From Sporosarcina luteola (lineage in GTDB: Bacteria > Bacillota > Bacilli > Bacillales_A > Planococcaceae), in assembly GCF_023715535.1 (NCBI RefSeq), contig NZ_JAMBOI010000003.1, positions 62,001 through 126,000 of the forward strand: a stretch of 64,000 nucleotides of DNA. Direction: 5' to 3'. Positions 7,894 through 17,504 of this stretch are shown here, one piece after another. The position numbers were made by a program, and so were the translations under genes. The notes beneath the pieces are model-generated. The model had not been told where the DNA came from and searched no databases. It saw nothing but the letters and a program-made list of their open reading frames with translations. Position 1 is the stretch's first letter; the number at the start of each line of letters is the position of its first letter.

Positions 7894-8655
7894 TTAAGAG
7901 TTAAAGTACACACAAATGCGGCAATTATTCATTTGTTTAATAGGAATGTCCATGTCGTAAATTTCCTTCAAAGCATCCGAGTTGATAATATCATTCGTCG
8001 GACCGTCCTTGATGACCTGTCCGTCTTTCAATGCGACGATGCGATCCGAATAGACGGATGCGAAATTGATGTCATGGAGCACGATGATGACAGTCTTTCC
8101 TAAATCATCGACTAATCTACGCAGTATCTTCATAATCTGGACGGAATGTTTCATATCCAGATTATTCAATGGTTCATCCAACAGGATGTAGTCAGTATCC
8201 TGCGCGATTACCATTGCAATAAATGCACGCTGACGTTGGCCGCCGGACAGTTCATCCATATAATCATTCTGCATATCCATCAAGTCCATATACTCCATTG
8301 CCTGCTCGATAATCCGCAGGTCTTCTGCATTCAGTTTCCCTCTGGAGTACGGGAAACGTCCGAACGAAACCAATTCACGGATTGTCAGACGTACATTCAT
8401 GAAGTTGGATTGTTTCAAAATGGATACACGCTTTGAAAATTCATTGGATTTCATTTTATTCACTAGGTGATCATCCACAAGCACTTCGCCTGTGTCTGCA
8501 TCAATCAGTCGGCTCACCATTGAAAGAAGCGTCGATTTCCCCGCGCCGTTCGGTCCGATGAACGAAGTGATCTTCCCACGATGGATATTGACGTTCACCT
8601 TTTCAACGACCGCTTTTTTTCCATAGAACTTTGACAACTCACGGACTTGGATCAT
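7894..8655 (-). CDS. yclP: Siderophore ABC transporter ATPase, YclP-like
   Basis: This 253-residue cytoplasmic ATPase drives siderophore import. Walker A is GPNGAGKST near residue 36, the signature is LSGGQRQRAF and Walker B is DYILLDEP, followed by a switch His in VLHDINFAS. The start is MIQVRELSKFYG at 8655. Its first codon overlaps the permease stop codon by 4 bp (ATGA), showing coupling. Residues encoded further upstream in the same frame belong to the permease gene read out of frame and are not part of it. Confidence 0.92.
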   Translation of the reverse strand: MIQVRELSKFYGKKAVVEKVNVNIHRGKITSFIGPNGAGKSTLLSMVSRLIDADTGEVLVDDHLVNKMKSNEFSKRVSILKQSNFMNVRLTIRELVSFGRFPYSRGKLNAEDLRIIEQAMEYMDLMDMQNDYMDELSGGQRQRAFIAMVIAQDTDYILLDEPLNNLDMKHSVQIMKILRRLVDDLGKTVIIVLHDINFASVYSDRIVALKDGQVIKDGPTNDIINSDALKEIYDMDIPIKQMNNCRICVYFNS

Positions 8656-9602
8656 GAGGATCGACTCTCCTTTAATAGTAGATAGATGAAATAGACACCG
8701 CCGACAAAGTTGATGATGACACTGAGCGTCGTCGAGAATGTGAAGACACGTTCCACGACCCACTGCCCTCCGACGAGTGCAATGATGCTCATGACGGAAG
8801 CGCCCGCAATAAGAATCGAGTGCTTATATGTTTTGAAGAATTGATAAGCTAAGTTGGCAACAATCAAACCGAAGAAAGTGATTGGCCCGACAAGCGCCGT
8901 AGAAACGGATATCAAAATTGCAGATATGACCAACATCAACTTGACGACCCGATCATAGGAAACGCCGAGGTTGATGGCCGTATCCCTTCCGAGTGACAGT
9001 ACATCGAGATCATTAAATGATTTCCAGCCGATGATGAACGTAAGAATAACAATTCCAAGCGCCCACCAAACCAGTTCCCCGCTCACATTGTTGAAGCTCG
9101 CGAACATTTTGTCCTGCACCCGCATAAATTCATTCGGATCAATCAGCACTTGAAGAAATGTCGATATGCTTCCGAAAAATGTGCCGACGATAATTCCGAC
9201 GAGCAATAGGAAGTAAATCGGCTGCCCGCCCCTTTTGAAGAGGAAGCGGTACAAAATGAGCGCGAAAACAACCATCGTCGAAACGGATAAAATGAAATTC
9301 ACATGCTTGTTGACGATTGTAATATGGTTTGAGCCCAGAAAGAAGATGACGACCGTCTGGAGCAATAAATACAAGGAATCCAATCCCATTATACTGGGGG
9401 TCAAGATCCGATTATGTGTAATCGTCTGGAAGATGACCGTCGAATATGCGATTGCTACGCCAGTCAACGCCATCGCAATCACTTTGATGCCTCTGCGGGG
9501 AAGCGCATAGTCGAAACTGCCGTTTAAACCTTGGAATAAATACAAGGCACAGAACACAGCGGCAAACACTGACAAGATGATCAATTTAGTAGAATTACGC
9601 AT
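8652..9602 (-). CDS. yclO: Siderophore ABC transporter permease, YclO-like
   Basis: This 316-residue membrane permease of the FecCD family has about nine hydrophobic segments. The FecCD pattern includes the loop FNDLDVLSLGRDTAINLGVSY, which contacts the ATPase. It pairs with the YclN-like permease upstream, overlapping it by 8 bp, and with the YclP-like ATPase downstream, overlapping it by 4 bp. The three form the membrane core of the importer. Confidence 0.9.
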   Translation of the reverse strand: MRNSTKLIILSVFAAVFCALYLFQGLNGSFDYALPRRGIKVIAMALTGVAIAYSTVIFQTITHNRILTPSIMGLDSLYLLLQTVVIFFLGSNHITIVNKHVNFILSVSTMVVFALILYRFLFKRGGQPIYFLLLVGIIVGTFFGSISTFLQVLIDPNEFMRVQDKMFASFNNVSGELVWWALGIVILTFIIGWKSFNDLDVLSLGRDTAINLGVSYDRVVKLMLVISAILISVSTALVGPITFFGLIVANLAYQFFKTYKHSILIAGASVMSIIALVGGQWVVERVFTFSTTLSVIINFVGGVYFIYLLLKESRSS

Positions 9603-10545
9603 ACGCCTTCCTCCTAAACAGCAGATAGAGGAAGATACCGCTTCCGATGACTCCGACCATTAGACTGATGGATATCTCATAAGGGTAAATGAGAACCCTG
9701 CCTAAAATATCACAAATCAGAAGGAAGATCGCACCTAACAAAGCAGTGTGCGGCAAAGTCTTCTTCAAATGATCCCCATGGAAGATCGATACGATGTTTG
9801 GGATGATCAAACCGAGGAACGGAATCATCCCGACCGTCAAAATGACGGTCGTCGTAACGAGTGCAACCAAGATAAGGCCGATATTGACAATCCGGTTATA
9901 CGCAAGACCCAAGTTCCTCGAAAAATCCTCACCCATTCCCGCCACTGTGAAACGGTTGGCGTACAAGTACGTGATGATCAGCACAGGGATGCTTATGTAA
10001 AGAAGTTCGTACCGCCCTTTCATGATCATCGAAAAGTCACCTTGCAGCCACGCCGACATGTTTTGGATTACGTTCGACTTATAAGCGAAGAATGTTGTGA
10101 TCGATGATAGGATGTTTCCGAACATCAGCCCGACGAGCGGAATGAAAATCGCATCCTTGAACTTGATCCGATCAAGGATCTGCATGAATAGCAATGTGCC
10201 TGCAAGCGCGAACGCAAACGCGACAATCATCTTCTCGATCGTCGATGCATTGGTGAACAATAACATTGATACTAAGATGCCTAACCGGGTGGCATCGAGT
10301 GTCCCTGCGGTCGTTGGCGACACGAATTTATTCCGGCTTAGTTGCTGCATGATCAGACCCGCAATGCTCATCCCTGCCCCGGCGAGTAGAATCGCCACAA
10401 GTCTCGGCACGCGGCTGATGAGGAAAATTTCAGTCTCCTCCGACTTGAAATCGAGGAGGTCCAACGGTTTAATCGAGCTCACTCCAACGAATAACGACAG
10501 GAATGAGAGTATAAGTAGTGCAATGAACAAATAACGTTTCTTCAT
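9595..10545 (-). CDS. yclN: Siderophore ABC transporter permease, YclN-like
   Basis: First gene of the siderophore operon, this is a 316-residue FecCD-type permease. The coupling loop with the pattern GEDFSRNLGLAYNR and the segment PFLGLIIPNIVS are visible. It forms a heterodimer with the YclO-like protein. Two Fur-box-like sites lie just upstream, so expression should rise when iron is low. Confidence 0.9.
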   Translation of the reverse strand: MKKRYLFIALLILSFLSLFVGVSSIKPLDLLDFKSEETEIFLISRVPRLVAILLAGAGMSIAGLIMQQLSRNKFVSPTTAGTLDATRLGILVSMLLFTNASTIEKMIVAFAFALAGTLLFMQILDRIKFKDAIFIPLVGLMFGNILSSITTFFAYKSNVIQNMSAWLQGDFSMIMKGRYELLYISIPVLIITYLYANRFTVAGMGEDFSRNLGLAYNRIVNIGLILVALVTTTVILTVGMIPFLGLIIPNIVSIFHGDHLKKTLPHTALLGAIFLLICDILGRVLIYPYEISISLMVGVIGSGIFLYLLFRRKAYA

Positions 10546-10598
10546 GAAGAAAGAACTCCGATATCGAATATTAGCGATCTAACTGAGAATCTCACTAG

Positions 10599-10613
10599 TG
10601 AAAACGATTATCA
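10599..10613. promoter_or_regulatory. Fur box 1 (proximal) upstream of yclN
   Basis: TGAAAACGATTATCA matches the 7-1-7 Fur consensus TGATAAT-N-ATTATCA at 12 of 14 positions. It lies 54 bp before the yclN start codon. Confidence 0.8.
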
Positions 10614-10665
10614 GTTAGCCACTAACCCAATTATAGCAGTTGTGAATTAAGAGTCAAATGATAAT

Positions 10666-10680
10666 TGAAAATGATTATCA
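10666..10680. promoter_or_regulatory. Fur box 2 (distal) upstream of yclN
   Basis: TGAAAATGATTATCA matches the 7-1-7 Fur consensus at 13 of 14 positions. A further half-site, TGATAAT, directly precedes it at 10659-10665. Together with box 1 this predicts iron-responsive repression of the uptake operon. Confidence 0.85.
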
Positions 10681-10717
10681 GTTGTGAGATTACAAGATGA
10701 TAGTCAGTTGTCCGCAT

Positions 10718-10764
10718 CAAAAAAAGCGGTCATGAACAGTTGACTCCAACTGTTCATGACCGCT
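10718..10764 (-). terminator. Terminator of the DUF6612-like lipoprotein gene
   Basis: A 17-bp stem (AGCGGTCATGAACAGTT and its complement) with a 6-base loop is followed by a T-run on the minus strand. Confidence 0.92.
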
Positions 10765-10773
10765 TGCGTGTTA

Positions 10774-11661
10774 TTACTCTTGATCTTGTCCTTGTTGCAT
10801 CAATTCTTCCAAATCAACCGCTTCGTCGATCACTTCTTGAGGAACGACAATTTCATCGATCTCATTTATTTTCGTAATGACGGATTTCATCTTTTGAACG
10901 ATGCGCATTTCTTCCTCTTCGATTTTCATCGTCATATCCATGTCCAAATCGAACGCATTCGTATAGAATGTTTCCTTGTCAATGTACAGGATAACTTCCA
11001 AGCTTTTCACATCAATATTTTCAAGCAGCTCAGATTCTTCCTCAGTCATGTCTGCCGGAAGAGACGATCCCATCAAATCTTTCATCAGACCGCTGAACTT
11101 ATCGCCAGAAGCAGAGAGCGTTAAGATGTACTCATCATCAGTCTGTTCGAACTTGAAATCATCCTTGAATTCATTGAACATCTTCATATCCAACGTCGGA
11201 TCTGTTTCGCCGCCCATTTGCGCCATCATTTCATCATACATATCCTTAGGCATCTTAATCCATTGGCCTGATTCAGGATCATTCATGAAGAAACCTGACT
11301 CAGTCATGTACAGCTCCATGTCCATTTTACCCATCTCGCCCATATCCATCTTCATGTTTTGGTGCATTGCCATTGGTTCGACGATGATGTCCATGTCCAT
11401 TTTAATTTTCGAATCCATTTCAACTTCTTGACTTGGCATCGACATCTTTTGATCGATATCCATTACAGCATGCATGCTCTTTTGCTCTGCAGATACTTCC
11501 ATCGCTTTGCTATATACTTCTTGCGCCGTCATCTCACTTTTATTTTCAAGCTCGACTTTTTCACCGGTTCCTGCATCCTTTTTTGGCTCTGCCGCAGATC
11601 CGCAAGCCGCCAAACCAAGTGCTAGCACACCGACACCAAGACCCTTTAACCATTTTTTCAT
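10774..11661 (-). CDS. DUF6612-like lipoprotein, Met-rich
   Basis: This 295-residue exported lipoprotein has lipobox LAACG (Cys about residue 20). The mature part resembles the DUF6612 family, a LolA/LppX-like beta fold with segments such as MTAQEVYSKAMEVSAEQKS and ESGFFMNDPESGQWIKMP. Residues 70-125 are unusually methionine-rich (MDMDI, MKMDMGEMGKMDMELYM), reflecting alternating strands of that fold. It would sit on the outer face of the membrane. The function of the family is not established. It is transcribed alone, with a strong terminator. Confidence 0.75.
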   Translation of the reverse strand: MKKWLKGLGVGVLALGLAACGSAAEPKKDAGTGEKVELENKSEMTAQEVYSKAMEVSAEQKSMHAVMDIDQKMSMPSQEVEMDSKIKMDMDIIVEPMAMHQNMKMDMGEMGKMDMELYMTESGFFMNDPESGQWIKMPKDMYDEMMAQMGGETDPTLDMKMFNEFKDDFKFEQTDDEYILTLSASGDKFSGLMKDLMGSSLPADMTEEESELLENIDVKSLEVILYIDKETFYTNAFDLDMDMTMKIEEEEMRIVQKMKSVITKINEIDEIVVPQEVIDEAVDLEELMQQGQDQE

Positions 11662-11890
11662 CTGTCTCGCTTCCTCTCTTTGTTTCTCTTTATGTCACAT
11701 CTAATCATACGGTATAAAAGGAAAAGGGTTCCATCATTTATTGCAATTCCTATAATTTGAATCTTTCCTACTACAGGAATCCTCTGTGCCTTTTCTCACT
11801 CGCTCTGCTATTTTGAATCCTGAAGTTTTAATGTCCCTTTTGAATGAAATCCGCTATAATGACTGGGAATGACAGAAAGGACATCATACT

Positions 11891-13609
11891 ATGCTGAAAA
11901 AATTCGCATCTTATTACAAGCCGCATAAAAGGCTTTTCATCATCGACTTTTCAAGCGCCATATTCGTCGCTCTGCTAGAGTTGGCTTTTCCGATGGCTGT
12001 CCAATGGTTCATCGACACGCTTCTGCCTTCCGGAGATTGGGGGATGATCGTCACGACGAGCGTCCTGTTACTGATCGTCTATCTAGTAAGCACATTTCTT
12101 CAATACATCGTCAGTTATTTAGGACATAAGCTCGGCATCAACATCGAGACGGATATGAGACAGCAACTGTTCAATCATGTCCACCGGCAGTCATTCAGTT
12201 TCTTCGATAACACAAAAACGGGACATGTGATGAGCCGGATTACGAATGACCTGTTTGATATTGGAGAGCTCGCCCATCACGGACCTGAGGATGCTTTCAT
12301 CGCGGTCATGACGATCATCGGGGCATTCATTCTCATGTTTACCATCAATCCCGAGTTGGCCATCATTGCAATCTGCATGGTGCCCCTCCTCGTTGTGCTC
12401 GTGGCATTCTGTAATAGTAAAATGAATGCTGCGTGGCAGAATATGTACGGGAAGATCGCGGATGTCAACGCGCGCGTTGAGGATTCGGTGTCTGGTGCGC
12501 GGGTCGTCAAATCATTTACGAACGAAGAATTCGAAATTTCACGTTTCAAAAAAGACAATGGCAGCTTTAGGCTAGCTAAGCTCGTCGCCTATAACGTCAT
12601 GGCATGGACACATTCGAGCATGTTTATGATGACAAGGCTTGTGACATTGATCGTCCTCGTTGTCGGTGCATGGTTCACTATCAATGAGCGACTGTCAATA
12701 GGGGATCTTGTCGCATTCATCTTGTTCGTCAATATTCTTATCAAGCCTGTCGATAAAATCAGTGCCTTGCTGGAGCTGTATCCGAAAGGGATGGCTGGAT
12801 TCAGCAGATTCCTTGATTTGATTGAACAGGAGCCGGAAATTAAAGATCGTGACGGGGCGAAGTCAGTCAGCCACTTACACGGTGATATTTTATTCGACGA
12901 TGTCCATTTTCAATACGATGATAATAAATACGTATTGAAAGGTATTGATTTATCAATCAAATCCGGTGAGACGATTGCGTTCGTCGGTCCATCGGGTGCG
13001 GGGAAAACAACGATCTGTTCCCTTATCCCACGGTTTTATGATGTCGATTCCGGAGCGATTTCAATCGATGGCATCGATATTCGCAACATGACGCAGCAGT
13101 CATTGCGTTCACAGATCGGAATTGTGCAGCAAGACGTCTTTTTATTCACAGGGACGATCAAGGAAAACATCGCGTACGGAAATTTGGATGCATCAGACGA
13201 AGAAGTGTTTGCAGCCGCCCAAAAGGCGCATTTAGAAGAGTTCATCGCATCGCTTCCGAACGGCTACGAAACGCAGATCGGTGAACGTGGATTGAAATTA
13301 TCCGGAGGCCAGAAGCAACGGCTTGCGATTGCGCGGATGTTCTTGAAGAATCCTCCGATCCTCATTTTGGATGAAGCTACTTCCGCCCTGGATACGGAAA
13401 CGGAACGCATCATCCAGCAATCGTTGAATGAACTAGCTGAAAATCGCACAACACTTGTCATCGCGCACCGATTGGCGACAATCCGGGATGCTGACAGAGT
13501 AATTGTCGTGACGGAGGACGGAATTGCGGAAGACGGAAAATACGATGAGTTAGTAAGAAAAGGCGGCATTTTTGCCCGCCTCCATAATATTCAATTCCAA
13601 GAGGTTTAA
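11891..13609 (+). CDS. ABC exporter, fused permease-ATPase (MsbA type)
   Basis: This 572-residue half-transporter has a six-helix membrane domain (residues 1-310) and an ATPase domain (about 330-570). Motifs are Walker A GPSGAGKTT, Q-loop GIVQQDVFLFTG, signature LSGGQKQRLAIARM, Walker B ILILDEATSALD and switch AHRLATI. It probably exports a lipid or drug as a homodimer. The ATG at 11891 follows AAAGGA by 8 bases, and a TATAAT -10 lies at 11855-11860. It is convergent with hflX and the two share a terminator. It is not a close relative of the exporter at the left edge. Confidence 0.92.
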   Translation: MLKKFASYYKPHKRLFIIDFSSAIFVALLELAFPMAVQWFIDTLLPSGDWGMIVTTSVLLLIVYLVSTFLQYIVSYLGHKLGINIETDMRQQLFNHVHRQSFSFFDNTKTGHVMSRITNDLFDIGELAHHGPEDAFIAVMTIIGAFILMFTINPELAIIAICMVPLLVVLVAFCNSKMNAAWQNMYGKIADVNARVEDSVSGARVVKSFTNEEFEISRFKKDNGSFRLAKLVAYNVMAWTHSSMFMMTRLVTLIVLVVGAWFTINERLSIGDLVAFILFVNILIKPVDKISALLELYPKGMAGFSRFLDLIEQEPEIKDRDGAKSVSHLHGDILFDDVHFQYDDNKYVLKGIDLSIKSGETIAFVGPSGAGKTTICSLIPRFYDVDSGAISIDGIDIRNMTQQSLRSQIGIVQQDVFLFTGTIKENIAYGNLDASDEEVFAAAQKAHLEEFIASLPNGYETQIGERGLKLSGGQKQRLAIARMFLKNPPILILDEATSALDTETERIIQQSLNELAENRTTLVIAHRLATIRDADRVIVVTEDGIAEDGKYDELVRKGGIFARLHNIQFQEV

Positions 13610-13664
13610 CATTTTGAGAACCGGGGGATACTACTACTATCCCACCCCCTTTCTCTTTATAGAT

Positions 13665-13708
13665 AAAAACCGTACCGGCGACTTTCGAGTCACACGGTAC
13701 GGTTTTTT
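13665..13708. terminator. Bidirectional terminator between exporter and hflX
   Basis: AAAAACCGTACCG pairs with CGGTACGGTTTTTT around a 17-base loop. A-run and T-run flank both sides, so it serves both convergent genes. Confidence 0.88.
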
Positions 13709-13719
13709 CGTTCTATTCG

Positions 13720-14991
13720 TTAATGACTAACAATGAACTCCTCGAACTTGATTCTCTCCGAACCATCCATTTCGACGGTCATCAACGTACCCTCTTCCTC
13801 GTACTCCGTCTTCTTCACATTCGCCTTGTCATTCAAATAGGAAACGATATCTCCGCGATCGAACGGAACGAGCAGCTTGCAAGTGATGTATTGTTCAAAG
13901 ATCTTTTTCTTAATTAATTCTAGCAATTCATCCAGGCTTTCCGCTTCTTTAGCTGAAATCCAAGCGCTATCTGCGGTCTCTCTTGGATAAGGGACCCCTG
14001 CAAGGTCAGCTTTATTGTAGACGTTGATGGTCGTAATATTTTCAACGCCGACGTCATGCAGCGTCTCATTCGTCACTTCCATCATATAACGGTATTCCGG
14101 ATTTGAAACATCAACGACATGCAGAAGGAGATCGGCCCCGCGCGCTTCTTCCAACGTGGAGCGGAAAGCTTTGATCAAGTGATGGGGCAGCTTGGATACG
14201 AAGCCGACTGTATCCGTCAGGAGGAATTCTTTATTGTCGGCAAACTTCAAATGGCGCACTGAAGTATCAAGTGTGGCAAAGAGCATATTCTCTTCATATA
14301 CTTGCTTCGTATGATCCTCGTCCATTTTTTGCAGCATCCCATTCATCAATGTCGATTTGCCGGCATTCGTATAGCCGACGATCGATACGACTGGAATGCC
14401 GCTTTTCTTCCGTTGCTTCCGCTGTGTGTCGCGCCGATCGCGTACATGCTCTAGATCTTTCCGAAGCTTAGCAATCTGATCTTCAATTTTCCGGCGGTCC
14501 AGCTCAAGCTTCGTTTCCCCGGCCCCTTTGTTCTGGAAGCCGCCACCCGTGCCGCCACCTTGCCTGCTCAAAGACGCACGCAAACCGACGAGCCGTGGAA
14601 GCGTATATTGAAGCTGGGCCAACTCGACTTGCATCCTCGCTTCATGTGTCCGTGCCCGCCTCGCAAAAATATCGAGGATGAGCATCGTCCGGTCAATGAC
14701 CTTAACTTCCAGCTCCTGTTCCAAGTTACGGATTTGGGACGGGGAAAGCTCATCATTGAAAATGATCAGATTCGCATCCGTCTCCTCGTAAAACCGCTTA
14801 ATTTCTGCGATCTTCCCTTTTCCGACATAAGTGGTCGGGTGCCTTCGCTCCAAATTTTGCGTCACCGTACCGACGACTTGCACATCGATAGCCTCCGCCA
14901 AATTCTGCAACTCTTCCATTTCATAATCAAAATGCTCATTATTCTGTTCCTGCACGCCGACAAGAACTGCATATTCCACTAAAATCTCCAT
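13720..14991 (-). CDS. hflX: GTPase HflX, ribosome-associated
   Basis: This is a 423-residue HflX. The N-terminal domain carries HPTTYVGKGKIAEI. A Gly-rich linker (GGGTGGGFQNKGAGETKLELDRR) is followed by a coiled coil, then the G domain with Walker A GYTNAGKS near residue 207, the switch DTVGFV and NKAD. HflX splits stalled or heat-damaged ribosomes using GTP. The ATG at 14991 is chosen over the in-frame TTG at 14997 because AAAGGGG lies 9 bases before it. It is close to, and probably cotranscribed with, the glyoxalase-like gene upstream. Confidence 0.95.
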   Translation of the reverse strand: MEILVEYAVLVGVQEQNNEHFDYEMEELQNLAEAIDVQVVGTVTQNLERRHPTTYVGKGKIAEIKRFYEETDANLIIFNDELSPSQIRNLEQELEVKVIDRTMLILDIFARRARTHEARMQVELAQLQYTLPRLVGLRASLSRQGGGTGGGFQNKGAGETKLELDRRKIEDQIAKLRKDLEHVRDRRDTQRKQRKKSGIPVVSIVGYTNAGKSTLMNGMLQKMDEDHTKQVYEENMLFATLDTSVRHLKFADNKEFLLTDTVGFVSKLPHHLIKAFRSTLEEARGADLLLHVVDVSNPEYRYMMEVTNETLHDVGVENITTINVYNKADLAGVPYPRETADSAWISAKEAESLDELLELIKKKIFEQYITCKLLVPFDRGDIVSYLNDKANVKKTEYEEEGTLMTVEMDGSERIKFEEFIVSH

Positions 14992-15013
14992 AAGCAAACC
15001 CCTTTCCTACCGT

Positions 15014-15700
15014 CTACCGAATTACGACTTCCTGCAATCTATTCTTTCCGTTTTCATGTTCGATGAACCGAAGCCGGACATCCCCGATCATAATATCGTT
15101 CGAGTCACCGACTTTCCGTGAAAGGAGGATTGCCCATTCACCCGTATCCCGGAGCGGATCTTCGACGGCAAAAACACAATCCCTGATTTCCATCTCTTCA
15201 TTAGCCGGAGACAATGCCCCTTCCGATCGCAACTGTTCGAAACGAATTTCCTCAGGTGTTTCCCATTCAATGAAGAAAGGATACGGCAACTCATCGGAAA
15301 CCGGCTGATCGACAAAGAGCATCTTCCATTTCTTCAGCTCTCCACTCGCAGTCCGGCGCTCTGCATCCAACACGCCGGAAGTCGCAAACCCTTTGTTTGT
15401 AATGTCCTCATTAAATTGCTCAATATCGGTTACGGATAAACATAACGTACCCCATCCGTCCTTTTCCTTCAAATCATGAAGCAGCAGACGCGTCAACGGA
15501 TGATCCGCTTGCTCCGCTACTTCGGGGCGGTCGACAGACAACCATTCCACATACGCATTGTTCACATACAGCAATGCATTATGCGTCCCCCATTTCTCAT
15601 GCTTTCCGCCGATAATCGCCCGCCTGCCTGCTTTCCTTTGTTCCTCGACGACTTCAACAGGGCTTTTTGATGTGAAATAAACAACATGGTCCAGTTTCAT
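15014..15700 (-). CDS. Glyoxalase-like (VOC) domain protein
   Basis: This 228-residue cytoplasmic protein belongs to the Glyoxalase_3/VOC type. It opens MKLDHVVYF, the usual first strand with a metal-binding His, and contains GGKHEKWGTHNALLYV and YVEWLSVD. Many bacterial homologues are uncharacterised, so no reaction is assigned. The ATG at 15700 is preferred because GAGGGG then lies 9 bases upstream. It precedes hflX by 23 bp on the same strand. Confidence 0.8.
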   Translation of the reverse strand: MKLDHVVYFTSKSPVEVVEEQRKAGRRAIIGGKHEKWGTHNALLYVNNAYVEWLSVDRPEVAEQADHPLTRLLLHDLKEKDGWGTLCLSVTDIEQFNEDITNKGFATSGVLDAERRTASGELKKWKMLFVDQPVSDELPYPFFIEWETPEEIRFEQLRSEGALSPANEEMEIRDCVFAVEDPLRDTGEWAILLSRKVGDSNDIMIGDVRLRFIEHENGKNRLQEVVIR

Positions 15701-15739
15701 CCAATCCATCCCCTCTTATGAATAGATTACCATATCCAA

Positions 15740-15775
15740 TAAAAGACGACCTCCGCGGCGTTCGCTGGAGGTCGT
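15740..15775 (-). terminator. Terminator of putP
   Basis: The stem ACGACCTCC/GGAGGTCGT with a 12-base loop is followed by CTTTTATT on the minus strand. It lies just after the putP stop codon. Confidence 0.75.
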
Positions 15776-15779
15776 TCCA

Positions 15780-17264
15780 TTATCTTTCTTTTTTCAATAA
15801 AACCGTTGCGTCGTAGAATTCCTTATCGATTTCCGCGTTCGGACGATACGTCAGCAAGCTGACGAAATACGTTACGACTAGGCAGATGAGGAAGCCGGGC
15901 ACGATTTCATAAAGTGCATCAGACAACGCATCGATTGTGCCCCATATACCGACAGTGACCGCACCTGCAATCATTCCCCATAATGCGCCAGTTGCCGTCA
16001 GCTTACGCCAATAAAGGGATAACAAGATAATCGGTCCGAATGCTCCGCCGAAGCCCGCCCATGCAAATGATACAAGTTTCAAGATCGATTCATTGTTCGG
16101 CCAAGCGAGCGCCATCGCGACTAATGAAACGACGAGAACCGCCATCCTGCCGAGGAAGACATATCGTTTATCTGTTGCATCCGATTTGATGATCGCCTTA
16201 TACAAGTCTTCGATAAGAGCCGAAGAAGTGACGATTAATTGTGAAGAAATCGTACTCATAATAGCAGCAAGCACCGCGGCAAGCATGATTCCTGCAATGA
16301 AAGGGTGGAAAATTATTTGCCCTAGTGCGATGAACACCGTTTCCTCATCGACCAATTCGGCACCAGCATTTTGCTGGAAATAAGCGATTCCCACCAGCGC
16401 GGTAGCGATTGCACCGAACAAGCTCAACGCCATCCAACCAATTCCGATCCGGCGTGCACTTTTCGTCTCCTTGACCGATTTGATTGCCATGAAACGGACG
16501 ATGATATGCGGCTGCCCGAAATAGCCGAGCCCCCAAGCAACCGAAGAGATGACGCCTGCAACAGTGGCCCCTTTGATAAGGCTAAGTCTGGCAGGATCCA
16601 CTTCTCTGATACTTGCAGCAGTTTCAGCAAAACCGCCTGTCAATGTCAAACCGATTATTGGAACTAATAGTAATGCGAAGAACATCGTGAGACCTTGTAC
16701 GAAATCGGTATAGCTGACGGCCAAGAATCCTCCGAATAGCGTATACGCGACAACGACGGCAGAAACGATCAACATTCCGGAATGATAATCGAGTCCGAAA
16801 GAACTCATGAAAAACTTTCCGCCCGCAACCATGCCTGAAGAAACATAGAATGTAAAGAATACAAGGATGATAATACCTGACGCAATCCGAAGAAGTCGCG
16901 ACTTGTCTTTCAGCCGGCTTTCTAAATAGCTCGGAATTGTAATCGAGTCGCTAGATACTTGCGTATACACACGAAGTCTTGGTGCAACGAGAAGCCAGTT
17001 TAAATATGCGCCCACCGTCAAACCGATGGCAATCCATGCTTCCGTTAGTCCTACAGCATAAATTGCCCCCGGGAGCCCCATGAGCAGCCAACCTGACATA
17101 TCTGCCGCACCGGCGCTCAGCGCTGTAACGGCAGGTCCCAGTGAACGGCCACCGAGCATGTAATCGTTAAGATTTGTCGTTTTCCTGAAAGCATACCAGC
17201 CGATGAACAGCATCGCCACCATATACACAACAATGGCAATCAGTTGATAGAAATCACTAGACAT
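15780..17264 (-). CDS. putP: Sodium/proline symporter PutP
   Basis: This 494-residue solute:sodium symporter has about 13 predicted membrane helices. Characteristic segments are NDYMLGGRSLGPAVTALSAGAADMSGWLLMGLPGA near the N-terminus, the Na-binding helix region, and ISSQLIVTSSALIEDLYK. It imports proline with Na+ for nutrition or osmoprotection. It is a single gene with its own terminator. The 240-bp upstream region, shared with the divergent ydaT-like gene, shows no site I can assign to putP. Confidence 0.95.
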   Translation of the reverse strand: MSSDFYQLIAIVVYMVAMLFIGWYAFRKTTNLNDYMLGGRSLGPAVTALSAGAADMSGWLLMGLPGAIYAVGLTEAWIAIGLTVGAYLNWLLVAPRLRVYTQVSSDSITIPSYLESRLKDKSRLLRIASGIIILVFFTFYVSSGMVAGGKFFMSSFGLDYHSGMLIVSAVVVAYTLFGGFLAVSYTDFVQGLTMFFALLLVPIIGLTLTGGFAETAASIREVDPARLSLIKGATVAGVISSVAWGLGYFGQPHIIVRFMAIKSVKETKSARRIGIGWMALSLFGAIATALVGIAYFQQNAGAELVDEETVFIALGQIIFHPFIAGIMLAAVLAAIMSTISSQLIVTSSALIEDLYKAIIKSDATDKRYVFLGRMAVLVVSLVAMALAWPNNESILKLVSFAWAGFGGAFGPIILLSLYWRKLTATGALWGMIAGAVTVGIWGTIDALSDALYEIVPGFLICLVVTYFVSLLTYRPNAEIDKEFYDATVLLKKER

Positions 17265-17454
17265 ATTCTCACTCCTGTTTCTATATTCTATTTCTTTTTA
17301 TAATAGCATTTTTTCAATTAGTAAATGCGCATTTTTAAAATTAACATTTTCACCAATTTATAACAGGTCTCCATCACTTCTTACACATTTCCCGGGAAAT
17401 GCACATATTTCGACAACACAGCCGATTCATTTGGACGAAATCCTCATAAATGGC

Positions 17455-17479
17455 GTTTAAGCAAATTGAAAAAGGGAAT
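17455..17479 (+). promoter_or_regulatory. SigB-type promoter of the ydaT-like gene
   Basis: GTTTAA (17455-17460), a 13-base spacer and GGGAAT (17474-17479) match the general-stress SigB consensus GTTTAA-N12-15-GGGTAT with one mismatch. It ends 25 bp before the ATG. Confidence 0.75.
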
Positions 17480-17504
17480 CGTCAACATAAGGAGGCGATT
17501 TCCA

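Noticed and set aside
8656..8763. N-terminal run-on of the YclP-like ATPase frame
   Set aside because: It lies within the permease gene. The conserved ATPase start MIQVREL overlaps the permease stop by 4 bp.
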